Assembly: GCA_963377175.1 (NCBI GenBank) | Contig: CAUJNA010001474.1 | Span: 1 to 64,000 of the forward strand | DNA: 64,000 nucleotides | Source of the DNA: Effrenium voratum | Taxonomy: Eukaryota; Sar; Dinophyceae; Suessiales; Symbiodiniaceae | Reading direction: 5' to 3' | Notes under the pieces: generated by a model | Told to the model about the DNA's origin: nothing | Database searches by the model: none | The model's input: only the letters and a program-made list of their open reading frames with translations | Made by a program: the position numbers and the translations under genes | Shown: positions 9,054 to 16,406 of the stretch, piece after piece | Numbering within the stretch: position 1 is the first letter of the stretch | How the letters are laid out: each line of letters opens with the position of its first letter

Positions 9054-9517
9054 ATGTATCGTCATCACAAGAAGAATGCGAAGAAAAATAAAGGTAAAGT
9101 ATTCTTACAATCCTCACAAATTAAATATAGTCCATTTGATATGAAAGATAATGAGTATCTAAAACACCTACACGAACAAATGAAGTTAAGAAACTCACAA
9201 GAAGCATCAGTAGCATTAAGGAAAAAGATTGACGAAGGTAAACAAGAGAGCAAACTACAATCCTCACAAATTAAATATAGTCCATTTGATATGAAAGATA
9301 ATGAGTATCTAAAACACCTACACGAACAAATGAAGTTAAGAAACTCACAAGAAGCATGGCATTAAGGAAAAAGATTGACGAAGGAAACAAGAGAGCAAAC
9401 TATGTAAATGAGCTGGATAGAATGATGGGCGAATTATATCGTCCTAACTTGCCACATGCAACAAAAGAACATTTAAATAAATGGTATGAAGATACAAAAA
9501 AGTTAATATGTACTTAA
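9054..9517 (+). pseudogene. Small basic PLV protein with an internal tandem duplication and frameshifts
   Basis: The block SSQIKYSPFDMKDNEYLKHL plus its flanks occurs twice (from about 9,108 and about 9,258), a direct duplication of about 150 bp. In the second copy about 5 nt are missing (AGCATGGCATT instead of AGCATCAGTAGCATT), which ends the ORF at 9365. A neighbouring frame then stays open to the TAA at 9515-9517 (YVNELDRMMGELYRPNLPHA). Without the duplication this would be a ~105-aa protein, the size of the right-element protein at 59,630-59,956, which sits in the same place relative to the RPTYDEL gene. Function unknown. Confidence 0.55.
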
Positions 9518-9518
9518 G

Positions 9519-9563
9519 ATTTATTATAATAATATTAATAATCTAACTATTATTATAATAAAT
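9519..9563. promoter_or_regulatory. 16-bp perfect inverted repeat with TCTA in the loop
   Basis: ATTTATTATAATAATA (9519-9534) and TATTATTATAATAAAT (9548-9563) are exact inverse complements. The 13-nt loop contains TCTA (9542-9545), and the ATG at 9564 follows directly. This is the longest stem among the start-associated palindromes of the left element. Confidence 0.5.
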
Positions 9564-10562
9564 ATGGCAACTACAGCAAGTCTAGAATTAATAAATCCAT
9601 ATGCAAAATTTGGATTGAAACGACGACCTACTTATGAAGAAATTGTAGGTCTAATTGGCGAAAATGATTTAATAACGGGAAAACTACCTAACCGAGATGC
9701 TACATTTTTCAAAGCAAGTCCTCAGGGTAGTTTTTTTGATGGAAGCGACCATTTAGAATTATTGAAAGACCAAGAGATGAGAATAATGAGAGAGGCAATG
9801 ATGAAACAAGAAGCACGCAGAAACGGGCATACTTATGCAGTTCACAAAATGAATGCAGAAACACCTGTCCAAGCAAACGCTGATGCGATAAATGATGAAT
9901 ATGATTTTTCCACACCACAACAAACGGCAAGACAACACGAGGCAATGGTAGATACACAATTACAAGATATAGCAACTGCAACAAAGCGGAAAGCGGAAGA
10001 AGTAGGCAGAGCGATGGCATCAAATTTAAGAGAGATGGGCGGAACATTATTTCATAAAATGGTGGCAAACAGACAATCAGCACCAACAGAACCACGACAA
10101 GCGCCAGCAGGTAGAGCAGTAGCAGACGACCAGCAAACAATGCGCGTAGAAGATGTTGAACTATCACCTCAAGCAGTAGATGACAATTTTTACGCGACAC
10201 CAGTTCAACAAGCAACAGGAGCATCAAGTTCAACAGCCCAACAACCACCACCATTACCATTATATCCAGTATTCAAAACAACAATAGATAATAATATTAG
10301 TCCTGCTTACTGGAAAAACAACCCTAATTTAACAGTAGATGATATTAAATTTCAATTTTATTTAAGAGGAATTCAAGTGCCAAAAGAAAGCGAAATACAA
10401 GAAGAATTGAAACACAAAGGCAGAGGCAAGGCGAGAACATACAAAGAATATTTAACAGATATGATTTTAGACACTATTGATAATGGCGGGTGGATAGTAA
10501 ATTTAGGCAAAGGTAGAATAGAAGAACTCAAGGCAAGTTTTAAGGGCAAAAGTACGAAATAA
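9564..10562 (+). CDS. Conserved PLV protein with N-terminal RPTYEE motif, 332 aa
   Basis: Intact. Near the N-terminus it reads FGLKRRPTYEEIVGLI. The frameshifted right-element gene at 59,984-60,968 begins with LHLRPSYDELLKET and has the same length and layout: a helical N-terminal third, a disordered Gln/Pro/Ser middle, and a helical C-terminal domain of about 95 aa (here SPAYWKNNPNLTVDDIKFQF onward). The middle (residues 110-225) is low-complexity and Ala/Gln-rich. Position downstream of the MCP and late-type palindrome suggest a virion or assembly (scaffold-like) protein. That is inference; no database family recognised. Confidence 0.65.
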   Translation: MATTASLELINPYAKFGLKRRPTYEEIVGLIGENDLITGKLPNRDATFFKASPQGSFFDGSDHLELLKDQEMRIMREAMMKQEARRNGHTYAVHKMNAETPVQANADAINDEYDFSTPQQTARQHEAMVDTQLQDIATATKRKAEEVGRAMASNLREMGGTLFHKMVANRQSAPTEPRQAPAGRAVADDQQTMRVEDVELSPQAVDDNFYATPVQQATGASSSTAQQPPPLPLYPVFKTTIDNNISPAYWKNNPNLTVDDIKFQFYLRGIQVPKESEIQEELKHKGRGKARTYKEYLTDMILDTIDNGGWIVNLGKGRIEELKASFKGKSTK

Positions 10563-10582
10563 AAATATAAATAATAATAATA

Positions 10583-11371
10583 ATGATAATATTAACAAAA
10601 AACATACTGAAAAGAAAGAAGCAGAAATTCAATGATAAATATGATGACGACAGTTTTTCAATACATAACCTAATGAAACCAAACACTTCAACAACAATAC
10701 AACCACCGAAAATGATGAAAATGGGCATGCCGAGAGAATTTGTTGACATTGCAACCAACACAGATACTATTGCTACAGCAACCAGAGAGACACAAGAAAA
10801 GTTATACAATGATGCAAATCAACAATTAAATGTGACATTTGAAGCGTTTAAGGTAAAGGAAAACCAGGACAATATGTTTCAAATAATGCTTAAAAACTTT
10901 TGGCGCAACACATACAAAAGAAATGAGCCAACAAGAACACAAGCAACACAAACACTGAAAAACCAACGCGACGCAATGGTGTCAGCCTTTACTGAAATGC
11001 TTGACAACAACAAACCGCCAGAACCACCGCCAAAGAAACCACCAGACGAGGATAACAGCGATGAAGAAGAAAAGAAGTTCAAACTGACAAAAATGATAGA
11101 AATAATGCTACACAACGGCGCTACAATAGCAGATATCATATTAAACTTATCACACAGCACAATTGCAACAACTATAAATATTGCAGATTTAGTCAATCAG
11201 ATAACAGCAGGACATGCACAAAGTAGCAGTAGCAATTCATCAAATGAAGCTATTAGTGTTCATAGTTCTCCACCTATTACTGTCCATAGTTCTTCATCTG
11301 AAAGTCCAACAGAAATACCAGCACCAACTGAAGACGAAGAAAGAAGAAGAAAACCAACATTTCAATTTTGA
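10583..11371 (+). CDS. Low-complexity PLV protein, 262 aa, with hydrophobic helix
   Basis: Intact. Basic N-terminus (KRKKQKFNDKY), a helical region around residues 60-120, a Pro-rich acidic linker (PPEPPPKKPPDEDNSDEEEK), a moderately hydrophobic helix (MIEIMLHNGATIADIILNL) and a Ser/Pro/Glu-rich tail. The right gene at 60,989-61,870 occupies the same slot after the RPTYDEL protein and is also disordered and Ser-rich at the C-terminus; clear homology is not visible by eye. No TCTA box, so it may be co-transcribed with 9564-10562. Function unknown. Confidence 0.6.
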   Translation: MIILTKNILKRKKQKFNDKYDDDSFSIHNLMKPNTSTTIQPPKMMKMGMPREFVDIATNTDTIATATRETQEKLYNDANQQLNVTFEAFKVKENQDNMFQIMLKNFWRNTYKRNEPTRTQATQTLKNQRDAMVSAFTEMLDNNKPPEPPPKKPPDEDNSDEEEKKFKLTKMIEIMLHNGATIADIILNLSHSTIATTINIADLVNQITAGHAQSSSSNSSNEAISVHSSPPITVHSSSSESPTEIPAPTEDEERRRKPTFQF

Positions 11372-11381
11372 AAAATTAAAA

Positions 11382-11385
11382 TCTA
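11382..11385 (+). promoter_or_regulatory. TCTA late-type box
   Basis: AAAATCTAAATAATATTATA, 17 nt before the ATG at 11402. Confidence 0.45.
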
Positions 11386-11401
11386 AATAATATTATATAT
11401 A

Positions 11402-11653
11402 ATGGGTTCAAGTAAATCAAAACCAGTAGAAATTGATGACGAAGAGGCTATTAAAGTAATAAAAGATATAGATGTAAATACGATAAGTGAAATGTCAAGA
11501 ATTGATATTCTACAAATAAATTCATTGAAAGCAATAATCAATAAATTAGAAAAAGTTAATGAATGTAAAAAAGATAAAATATATTATAAATTACCTGCCT
11601 TAATTTATGTAGTTATTCTTTATTTTAAATTAATAATATTAAAACATAATTAA
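11402..11653 (+). CDS. Probable N-myristoylated small membrane protein, 83 aa
   Basis: Begins MGSSKSKP, a good N-myristoylation context (Gly2, Ser6, basic 7). The middle is helical with NSLKAIINKLEKVNE, and the C-terminus is a membrane-spanning segment, LPALIYVVILYFKLIIL (about 64-80). The right element has the same protein, frameshifted, at 51,765-51,973 (MGTSNSN..., then LKAIS, LEKLEKVKSDKLIYRLP). A lipidated, membrane-anchored protein in a PLV hints at a membrane step in assembly or entry. The myristoylation call rests on the motif only. Confidence 0.65.
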   Translation: MGSSKSKPVEIDDEEAIKVIKDIDVNTISEMSRIDILQINSLKAIINKLEKVNECKKDKIYYKLPALIYVVILYFKLIILKHN

Positions 11654-11664
11654 TATTATTAATT
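11628..11664. terminator. 13-bp perfect hairpin at a convergent junction
   Basis: AATTAATAATATT (11628-11640) pairs with AATATTATTAATT (11652-11664) around an 11-nt loop. It overlaps the end of the gene stopping at 11653 and faces the stop of the minus-strand gene at 11679. Confidence 0.45.
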
Positions 11665-11678
11665 GCTATCATAATCTG

Positions 11679-11891
11679 TCATTTCACTTTCGGGTAATTT
11701 GTTGAGGCATTGCTACATCTATCATCTATTAAATCTTCTTCATCAACAAAATTATTTTGAAATCTTAATAATTCCTCGTCTGTTGCCCTTCTTTTCAATA
11801 CCTTATAAAGTTTATGTATCCAAGAATTAGTATGAAAATTATAATTACCTCTACGATAAAATCCACCGCATTTACATTGTTTTATAACCAT
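11679..11891 (-). CDS. Small CxCG zinc-knuckle protein, 70 aa
   Basis: Begins MVIKQCKCGGFYRRGNYNFH with a downstream H, a Cys-x-Cys-Gly...His...His knuckle like those in several other small proteins of both elements. Then a helix with LKRRATDEELLRFQNNF and an acidic tail. A minus-strand TCTA box lies at 11912-11915. Directly downstream of the ATPase in the same direction. Function unknown. Confidence 0.6.
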   Translation of the reverse strand: MVIKQCKCGGFYRRGNYNFHTNSWIHKLYKVLKRRATDEELLRFQNNFVDEEDLIDDRCSNASTNYPKVK

Positions 11892-11921
11892 ATTAATATA
11901 TTATATTAAATTAGAATATCT

Positions 11922-12686
11922 TTATTCATCATTTGTAATTTGAAATGCCTGTTCAAAATTGATATGAAACATTTTGTTAATGTCTTTTGAATTCATATTC
12001 ACGTAGAAAAAAGAATATGGAGCAAAATTCACTGCTTGATGATACATATCTAATAATTGCTGTTTATCAACAATGGCGCTATTTTCTTCAATAAAACTCA
12101 TTAGCTCACTGGCATTTTTCAACCTAAAAATATATAATGAACTGGCATTCAAACGAATGATAGGCGCTAAAACATTGTATTTTTGTGTTGAACAAATCAC
12201 ACTTACTGCATCGTGCCTGCCTCTTGTAAATAATCCATGTAATAATTTACTATATCTAACAAATTTAGGGTCGTCTGCGTGGTCATCTATCACAATTAAT
12301 ATTGAATGCAGTTTCTTTATCTTTTTAGATTTCATATAATTAATTATTTTCTTCTGTCTTTCAATTACATTTTCTAAATCACTTGGATTATAATTATCGA
12401 AATAAATTTGTTATTTTTCATCATCTACGTGCAATTCGTCCCTGATATATTTTTTATCTTCTGTAAATGTAGGGTCGTTATGGACGCTGGGGGAAAATAT
12501 AAATATTCTTGCGAATGAATTTCTATAAACATTCAATATTAAATTTTGAATAAGGACAGTCTTCCCGCCCGTTGAACTCGCGACTATAATACTTCTAAAT
12601 GGTAGTTTTGGCACGTGCTCATATTTAGATTGTTTGAATTCATATTCAGTTATGTTTATTGGTTTTATTATTGGAACATCTGACAT
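11922..12686 (-). pseudogene. Packaging ATPase (FtsK-HerA/A32 type) with one in-frame stop
   Basis: The Walker A loop reads VASSTGGKT and the Walker B region HSILIVIDDHADDP, as in A32-like genome-packaging ATPases of PLVs, virophages and giant viruses. The arginine-rich RGRHDAVSVICSTQKY segment follows. The intact right copy (49,808-50,563, 251 aa) aligns without gaps across the break: right VDDGKEKLYYDTY, left VDDEK-stop-QIYFDNY. So the only lesion seen is a TAA at 12,411-12,413 where the right copy has Glu (a Gln codon one C-to-T step away is also possible). The frame remains open on both sides. TCTA box at 12706-12709 (minus). The product would pump DNA into the capsid. Confidence 0.85.
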
Positions 12687-12812
12687 AGTTGATATTAAAG
12701 AAATATAGAAAATTATATTTAAAAATTAACTTGTAATTATTATTAAATGGAACATCATTTTTATGATATGCTGGTGGCGAATATCATAAAAATGGAACAG
12801 GTTTTTCCATTG

Positions 12813-12930
12813 CTTCAATCAATAAGCATTGAAGCTAATTAGTTTGTATCTCGCTCGCGTGTGCAATGAAAACCCCAAGTGCTGTGCCCCACCAATATTC
12901 TATTATGCATGAAAATAATAAGATTAAATA
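12813..12930. other. Hyperconserved intergenic element (left copy)
   Basis: The reverse complement of this 118-nt stretch matches 49,578-49,696 with one 78-nt block fully identical (12,853-12,930) and only three substitutions and one indel in the rest. Flanking genes differ at about a quarter of nucleotides. It includes a GC-richer core (GGTGGGGCACAGCACTTGGG on the minus strand) and a 7-bp stem hairpin CTTCAAT/ATTGAAG with an 8-nt loop (12,813-12,834). It sits between the ATPase and the divergent small Zn/MKRSYTDY genes. Candidates: replication origin, packaging signal, structured RNA or shared divergent promoter. Confidence 0.8.
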
Positions 12931-12952
12931 ACTATTTTATCTTATTATTTAT

Positions 12953-13114
12953 ATGACTATTATCCATTGCAGTTGTGGTAAAACTTATGATGACAAATAT
13001 TTATTTAAACATCTAAATTCAAAACATCATCAGAAATTTGTAGGAATATAGATGGAATAAAGACGATACAATGAAAAAACTTTACAAGAAAAGAAAGACA
13101 GAAATGAAAAATAA
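12953..13114 (+). pseudogene. Small CxCG zinc-finger protein with two in-frame stops
   Basis: Reads MTIIHCSCGKTYDDKYLFKH with two more His downstream, a Cys-x-Cys-Gly...His...His finger. It stops at TAG (13,049) and again at TAA (13,058). The same frame then continues as RRYNEKTLQEKKDRNEK to a TAA at 13,112, the sort of basic tail expected after such a finger. Both stops are one transition away from Gln codons. Starts in the gap just past the conserved element. Too short for most ORF callers. Confidence 0.45.
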
Positions 13115-13132
13115 TTTATCTTATTATTTAAT

Positions 13133-13315
13133 ATGAAAAGGAGTTATACAGATTATATTAATATAATAAATGAAATGGAGAATATAGAACGGGTTGTCAT
13201 AACTGATAATAGATGTAAAAAAATATGTTATTTTATTTTAGAATTAATTAAGTTTTTGATACAATATATTAAAAATATAAATATTAATATAAATGGGAAA
13301 AAAGAAAAAGAGTAA
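13133..13315 (+). CDS. Conserved small PLV protein MKRSYTDY, 60 aa
   Basis: MKRSYTDYINIINEME, then a hydrophobic helix CYFILELIKFLIQYIKNINI with a basic C-terminus. The right-element gene (start 49,554, minus) begins MKRSYTDYIDIINEVQ and is about 70% identical. The start is fixed by the conserved TTAATATG context in both copies. The 3' end overlaps the next gene, as in the right element. Possibly a small membrane-associated protein; function unknown. Confidence 0.7.
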   Translation: MKRSYTDYINIINEMENIERVVITDNRCKKICYFILELIKFLIQYIKNINININGKKEKE

Positions 13316-13611
13316 AAGCAAAGAAAGACCAATACCAGATATTGAAGCACGGAAAGAAACAGCAGAAAGTGTTAAATCACTAGGCGAAAGTAAGACTATA
13401 AAATGTGATAAATGTAATCACATAATGAATTTTAAAAATGAATTGACAGTAGATAAGAAAGGTGGAGTTAAAGTTAGTTGTGTCCCATGTATGTTTTCTT
13501 ATAAAAAAAAACGATAAAGATTTTAATATTCAGAAAAGAACAGATGGTGATATGGTTATTGAAACTAACGAACATTTGATTAATGTTAGTTTTAACAGGG
13601 ACATAAGTTAG
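13293..13611 (+). pseudogene. Zinc-ribbon protein, frameshifted in an A-run
   Basis: Basic start MGKKKKSKSK, then IKCDKCNHIMNFKNEL and VSCVPC, a four-Cys ribbon (CxxC...CxxC). The frame breaks in the run of nine A at about 13,502-13,510. One base over it continues as NDKDFNIQKRTDGDMVIETN to a TAG at 13,609, matching the right homologue (49,032-49,388: CPTCKRMLELKNEL, CSCIP, then KNDKKMNIDKTKDSINLETD). So one ~105-aa gene with a single 1-nt indel. Possibly a nucleic-acid-binding or transcription-type protein; inferred from the ribbon only. Confidence 0.65.
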
Positions 13612-13672
13612 TATTTAAAGAGTAGATTTAACATAATTGCACTTTATAAATATATAATTAAATAAATAATTA

Positions 13673-13676
13673 TCTA
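13673..13676 (+). promoter_or_regulatory. TCTA late-type box
   Basis: AATTATCTAAATAAATATAT, 16 nt before the ATG at 13692. Confidence 0.4.
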
Positions 13677-13691
13677 AATAAATATATAGTA

Positions 13692-14025
13692 ATGTCTGAA
13701 AATGAGAATTATACTATTAATGATTTAATGAAGAAGATAACATTAATTGGTAACAAATATCAAAACCTTAAATGATATGATTAAATCCATTGATGACAAA
13801 ATGAAACCAGTTGAACGCGAACAACAAAGCAACGAAGAGAAGGAGAAAATCGAAAAGATATTTCAAGCAAAATCTATAGGAAGACCATCGGGCGACTACC
13901 CTACAAAGCAAAAGAAATACTGTGATATGTTGAATACAGGAAAAATCAAACAACCAAAGCAACAAACATTAGAGTTTTATAAAATTACAAAACATGATGA
14001 TGGAGTATATGTATTATTTGAATAA
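13692..14025 (+). pseudogene. Hypothetical PLV protein, ~110 aa, frameshifted near its start
   Basis: MSENENYTINDLMKKITLIG opens at 13692 and closes at 13776-13778. A neighbouring frame, open from about 13,747, reads IKTLNDMIKSIDDKMKPVE, a natural continuation of the first frame, and runs to 14,025. It ends with basic Lys/Gln stretches (TGKIKQPKQQTLEFYKI). Has a TCTA box. I do not recognise the family and see no counterpart in the right element. Confidence 0.5.
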
Positions 14026-14031
14026 TTAATA

Positions 14032-14035
14032 TCTA
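14032..14035 (+). promoter_or_regulatory. TCTA late-type box of the methyltransferase gene
   Basis: ATATCTAAATAATTC, 15 nt before the ATG at 14050; a second TCTA lies at 14,042-14,045. Confidence 0.4.
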
Positions 14036-14049
14036 AATAATTCTAATAA

Positions 14050-14664
14050 ATGAATTTATTAGAATTATTTAGCGGAACAAAAAGCGTCGGAACCATAGCA
14101 AAGTCGCTTGGATTTAATGTAATATCATTAGACTTGAAAAATGCTGATATCAACACTGATATTTTGGAGTGGGATTACAAACAGTTTGACAGAAACCATT
14201 TTGATTTTATTTGGAGTAGTCCACCATGCACTGAATACAGCATAGCAAAAACTAGGGGAATTAGGAATATCGAATATGCAAATAGTATTGTCTTAAAAAC
14301 TATTGAGATTATCAAATATTTCAATCCTAAATATTTTGTAATCGAAAATCCACAAACTGGATTATTAAAACATCAGGAGTTTATGGATGAGTTTGATTTT
14401 AAAGATGTTGATTATTGTAAATATGGATTTAATTATAGAAAGAGGACTAGGCTATGGAATAACATTACAACTTGGAAACCTAGAGAATTATGTAAAAAGG
14501 ATTGTGGCAACATCAGGAATAATAAACATATTGAAACCGCACAGAGACTGCCATCGGGCACCAAGGAAAAATGGGGTGACAATCCAATAATACATAAACA
14601 GGAAGATTTATACAAAATACCTAGCGAATTAATTTGTGAAATCTTGGTGAGTTTGACGGATTAA
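14050..14664 (+). CDS. DNA cytosine-5 methyltransferase, small viral type, 204 aa
   Basis: Intact. Motif I: LLELFSGTKSVG (SAM-binding FxGxxG-like). Motif IV: IWSSPPCTEYS with the catalytic Cys in Pro-Pro-Cys. Motif VI: YFVIENPQTG (Glu of ENx). Motif VIII-like: YGFNYRKRTRLW. It is much shorter than bacterial C5 enzymes (300+ aa), with little room for a target-recognition domain, as in many viral and phage orphan enzymes. It would methylate cytosine in DNA, perhaps protecting viral DNA or altering its expression. It is the last gene before the element border and is absent from the visible right element. Sequence specificity cannot be read. Confidence 0.8.
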   Translation: MNLLELFSGTKSVGTIAKSLGFNVISLDLKNADINTDILEWDYKQFDRNHFDFIWSSPPCTEYSIAKTRGIRNIEYANSIVLKTIEIIKYFNPKYFVIENPQTGLLKHQEFMDEFDFKDVDYCKYGFNYRKRTRLWNNITTWKPRELCKKDCGNIRNNKHIETAQRLPSGTKEKWGDNPIIHKQEDLYKIPSELICEILVSLTD

Positions 14665-14757
14665 GGATTAACATAGCTTGTTTTTTGGATTAACATAGCT
14701 TGTTTTTTGGATTAACATAGCTTGTTTTTTGGATTAACATAGCTTGTTTTTTGGATT
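14665..14757. repeat. 22-bp tandem repeat, four copies, near the element end
   Basis: GGATTAACATAGCTTGTTTT plus TT is repeated perfectly at 14665, 14687, 14709 and 14731, followed by a partial copy. It starts right after the methyltransferase stop, about 100 bp from the terminal sequence shared with the right element. Possible terminal-repeat or regulatory array. Confidence 0.85.
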
Positions 14758-14806
14758 TACGGTGGGCTCACATTCTTAAGATATCTGTTATTTTTTGATT
14801 CGTCCA

Positions 14807-14856
14807 TAAACCATACTATAATAATAACATTTATACCCTTATATGTTATAATTATA
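14807..14856. other. Putative left-element terminal sequence shared with the right element
   Basis: TATATGTTATAATTATA (14840-14856) is the exact inverse complement of 46113-46129, and TAAACCATA (14807-14815) matches 46149-46157 at similar spacing (24 versus 19 nt). These are the last AT-rich sequences before host-like DNA on each side. They probably mark homologous termini of two elements in inverse orientation. A clean terminal inverted repeat or target duplication could not be delimited. Confidence 0.4.
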
Positions 14857-14899
14857 ATGAAAGTATAGCGTTTTATATATTGAAGATAAAATCCTACAA

Positions 14900-15340
14900 G
14901 GGACACGCGAGCGTTAGCGAAGCTCGCAAGCTATGCGACCACGCCTAAACAAATATATGATGAAACTGATGAAACGAAGGAGGGAGTGATGTTGTTGCTG
15001 TTCTATTTTTTGTCCGGGAAATGGACAAATCGTTTTTAGACAGTTCGAATATTTTTTTGATGACAAATATTTTTTGCAATATATTTTGCAAAATTTATTT
15101 TTTTGAAATGGATGAGGCGAGGAGATTGAGGAAATGACATTTTGGAGGGTAGTTGGTGAAATGAATGAGGCGAGGAGAAAGGAGAAAAGGATGGCGAAAA
15201 TTTTGGAAAAATGATGATAAAAAAACGGATGAGATGGACAGAAAGGAATGTAGAAAAATGATGAAAACAAATAAGGGTAGAAGATGGAAGATAAAAAATG
15301 TAGGGGGGGGTGTACGTATGAAAGCAATTTATTGCTAGGC
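14900..15340. other. Border zone between left element and host DNA, no gene seen
   Basis: Purine-rich on the plus strand (GATGAGG, GGAGAAAGG), intermediate in base composition, with no ORF that looks coding. A CGAGCGTTAGCGAAGCTCG near-palindrome lies at about 14,908-14,926. The exact junction is not visible. Confidence 0.4.
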
Positions 15341-16240
15341 AAGGCCCTCGACTACTGGCAGCCCCCCCAATGATGGCGGAAGAAGTGATGATTCAAGTAG
15401 GGGTGCAATGATTCAAGAAAGGGTGCGATAGAATTTAAAAGGCAGCGGGAGGGTTGGCGGGGGTGGCTTCCCCTATGATTTTCGAAGACATGCATACATA
15501 CAGACATACATGGATTACACAAATTACCTAAAATGTTGTATTTTGCAGCATTTTCTCGCGAAATTGGACGCTCGAAAAAGTGATGATTCAAACAGGGGTG
15601 CAATTCAATCTCTGCAAGAAATCTAAAAAGTAACGGGGGGGAGGCGGCAACCCCCCCTCATGATGTTTGAAGAGTTGATTCAAATAGGAGTGCCATTACT
15701 CTGCAAACAATCTAAACAGTAGCGGGTGGGTTGGGGGGGGGGTTCCCCCCCATGATGTCCGAAGAAGTGATGATTCAAATAGGGTGGTGGTGATGCTGAT
15801 GATGCGGGAAGCCAAATCCAAAAACCAATGAAAGGGCGCAAGCCGCCAAAAGCCGCCAAAAAACGCATAAACCAGCGAAAAGCCGCAAAAACCCAAAATG
15901 CCACCTGCCGAAGAGGAACTGGGAATGCAGAGGATGCGAAAAGCCAAAAAGCTACCAAAAGCCGCATAAACCAGCAAAAAGCCGAGAAGGTCAAAAGCCC
16001 AGAAGCCGAGAAGCCAAGAAGCCGAAAAGCCAAGAAGCCAAGAAGCCAAGAAGCCAAGAAGCCAAGAAGCCAAGAAGCCAAGAAGCCAAGAAGCCAAGAA
16101 GCCAAAAAGCCAAGCCAAGAAGCCAAGAAGCCAAGAAGCCAAGAAGCCAAGAAGCCAAAAGCGAAACAAAAATCCCAAAACAAAACGAAAAAAATCCTAA
16201 AATAAATACCCCTCCAAAAACAAATGCGCCGCACCACCAA
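15340..16240. repeat. Host intergenic DNA with degenerate ~110-200-bp repeats and an 8-bp minisatellite
   Basis: Blocks containing GATGATTCAAGTAGGGGTGC-like and GAAGAAGTGATGATTCAA recur at about 15,390, 15,580, 15,680 and 15,770. From about 15,995 to 16,160 the unit AAGAAGCC is repeated about 18 times. Because 8 is not a multiple of 3, every frame reads a periodic 8-residue peptide (KKPRSQEA), so the ORFs here are artefacts. Confidence 0.75.
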
Positions 16241-16406
16241 AGCAATAGCTACAAGTCCTTGCAGACCCCCCCAGCCCCCGCAGCCCCTGTTTCGTCACAG
16301 CGGGCATTGGTTTGCGGTCCAAACCCTTGCCTGTAGCCACCCGAACACGTCCTCATTGTTTGAAAAATGCGTCCCGACGGCATGAGTTGCAGAAGACATG
16401 TGGCAA

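Noticed and set aside
12411..13060. Reassigned genetic code (TAA/TAG = Gln)
   Set aside because: Long intact genes (MCPs, integrase, ATPase) use CAA/CAG for Gln, have no internal TAA/TAG and end at TAA; only a few small or decaying genes contain in-frame stops.
14906..14930. CGAGCG...AGCTCGC palindrome as the viral terminal repeat
   Set aside because: Not found at the right element's border, and the stem is short and interrupted.
15828..16205. Basic KKPRSQEA-repeat protein
   Set aside because: An 8-bp tandem repeat read in any frame gives the same periodic peptide.
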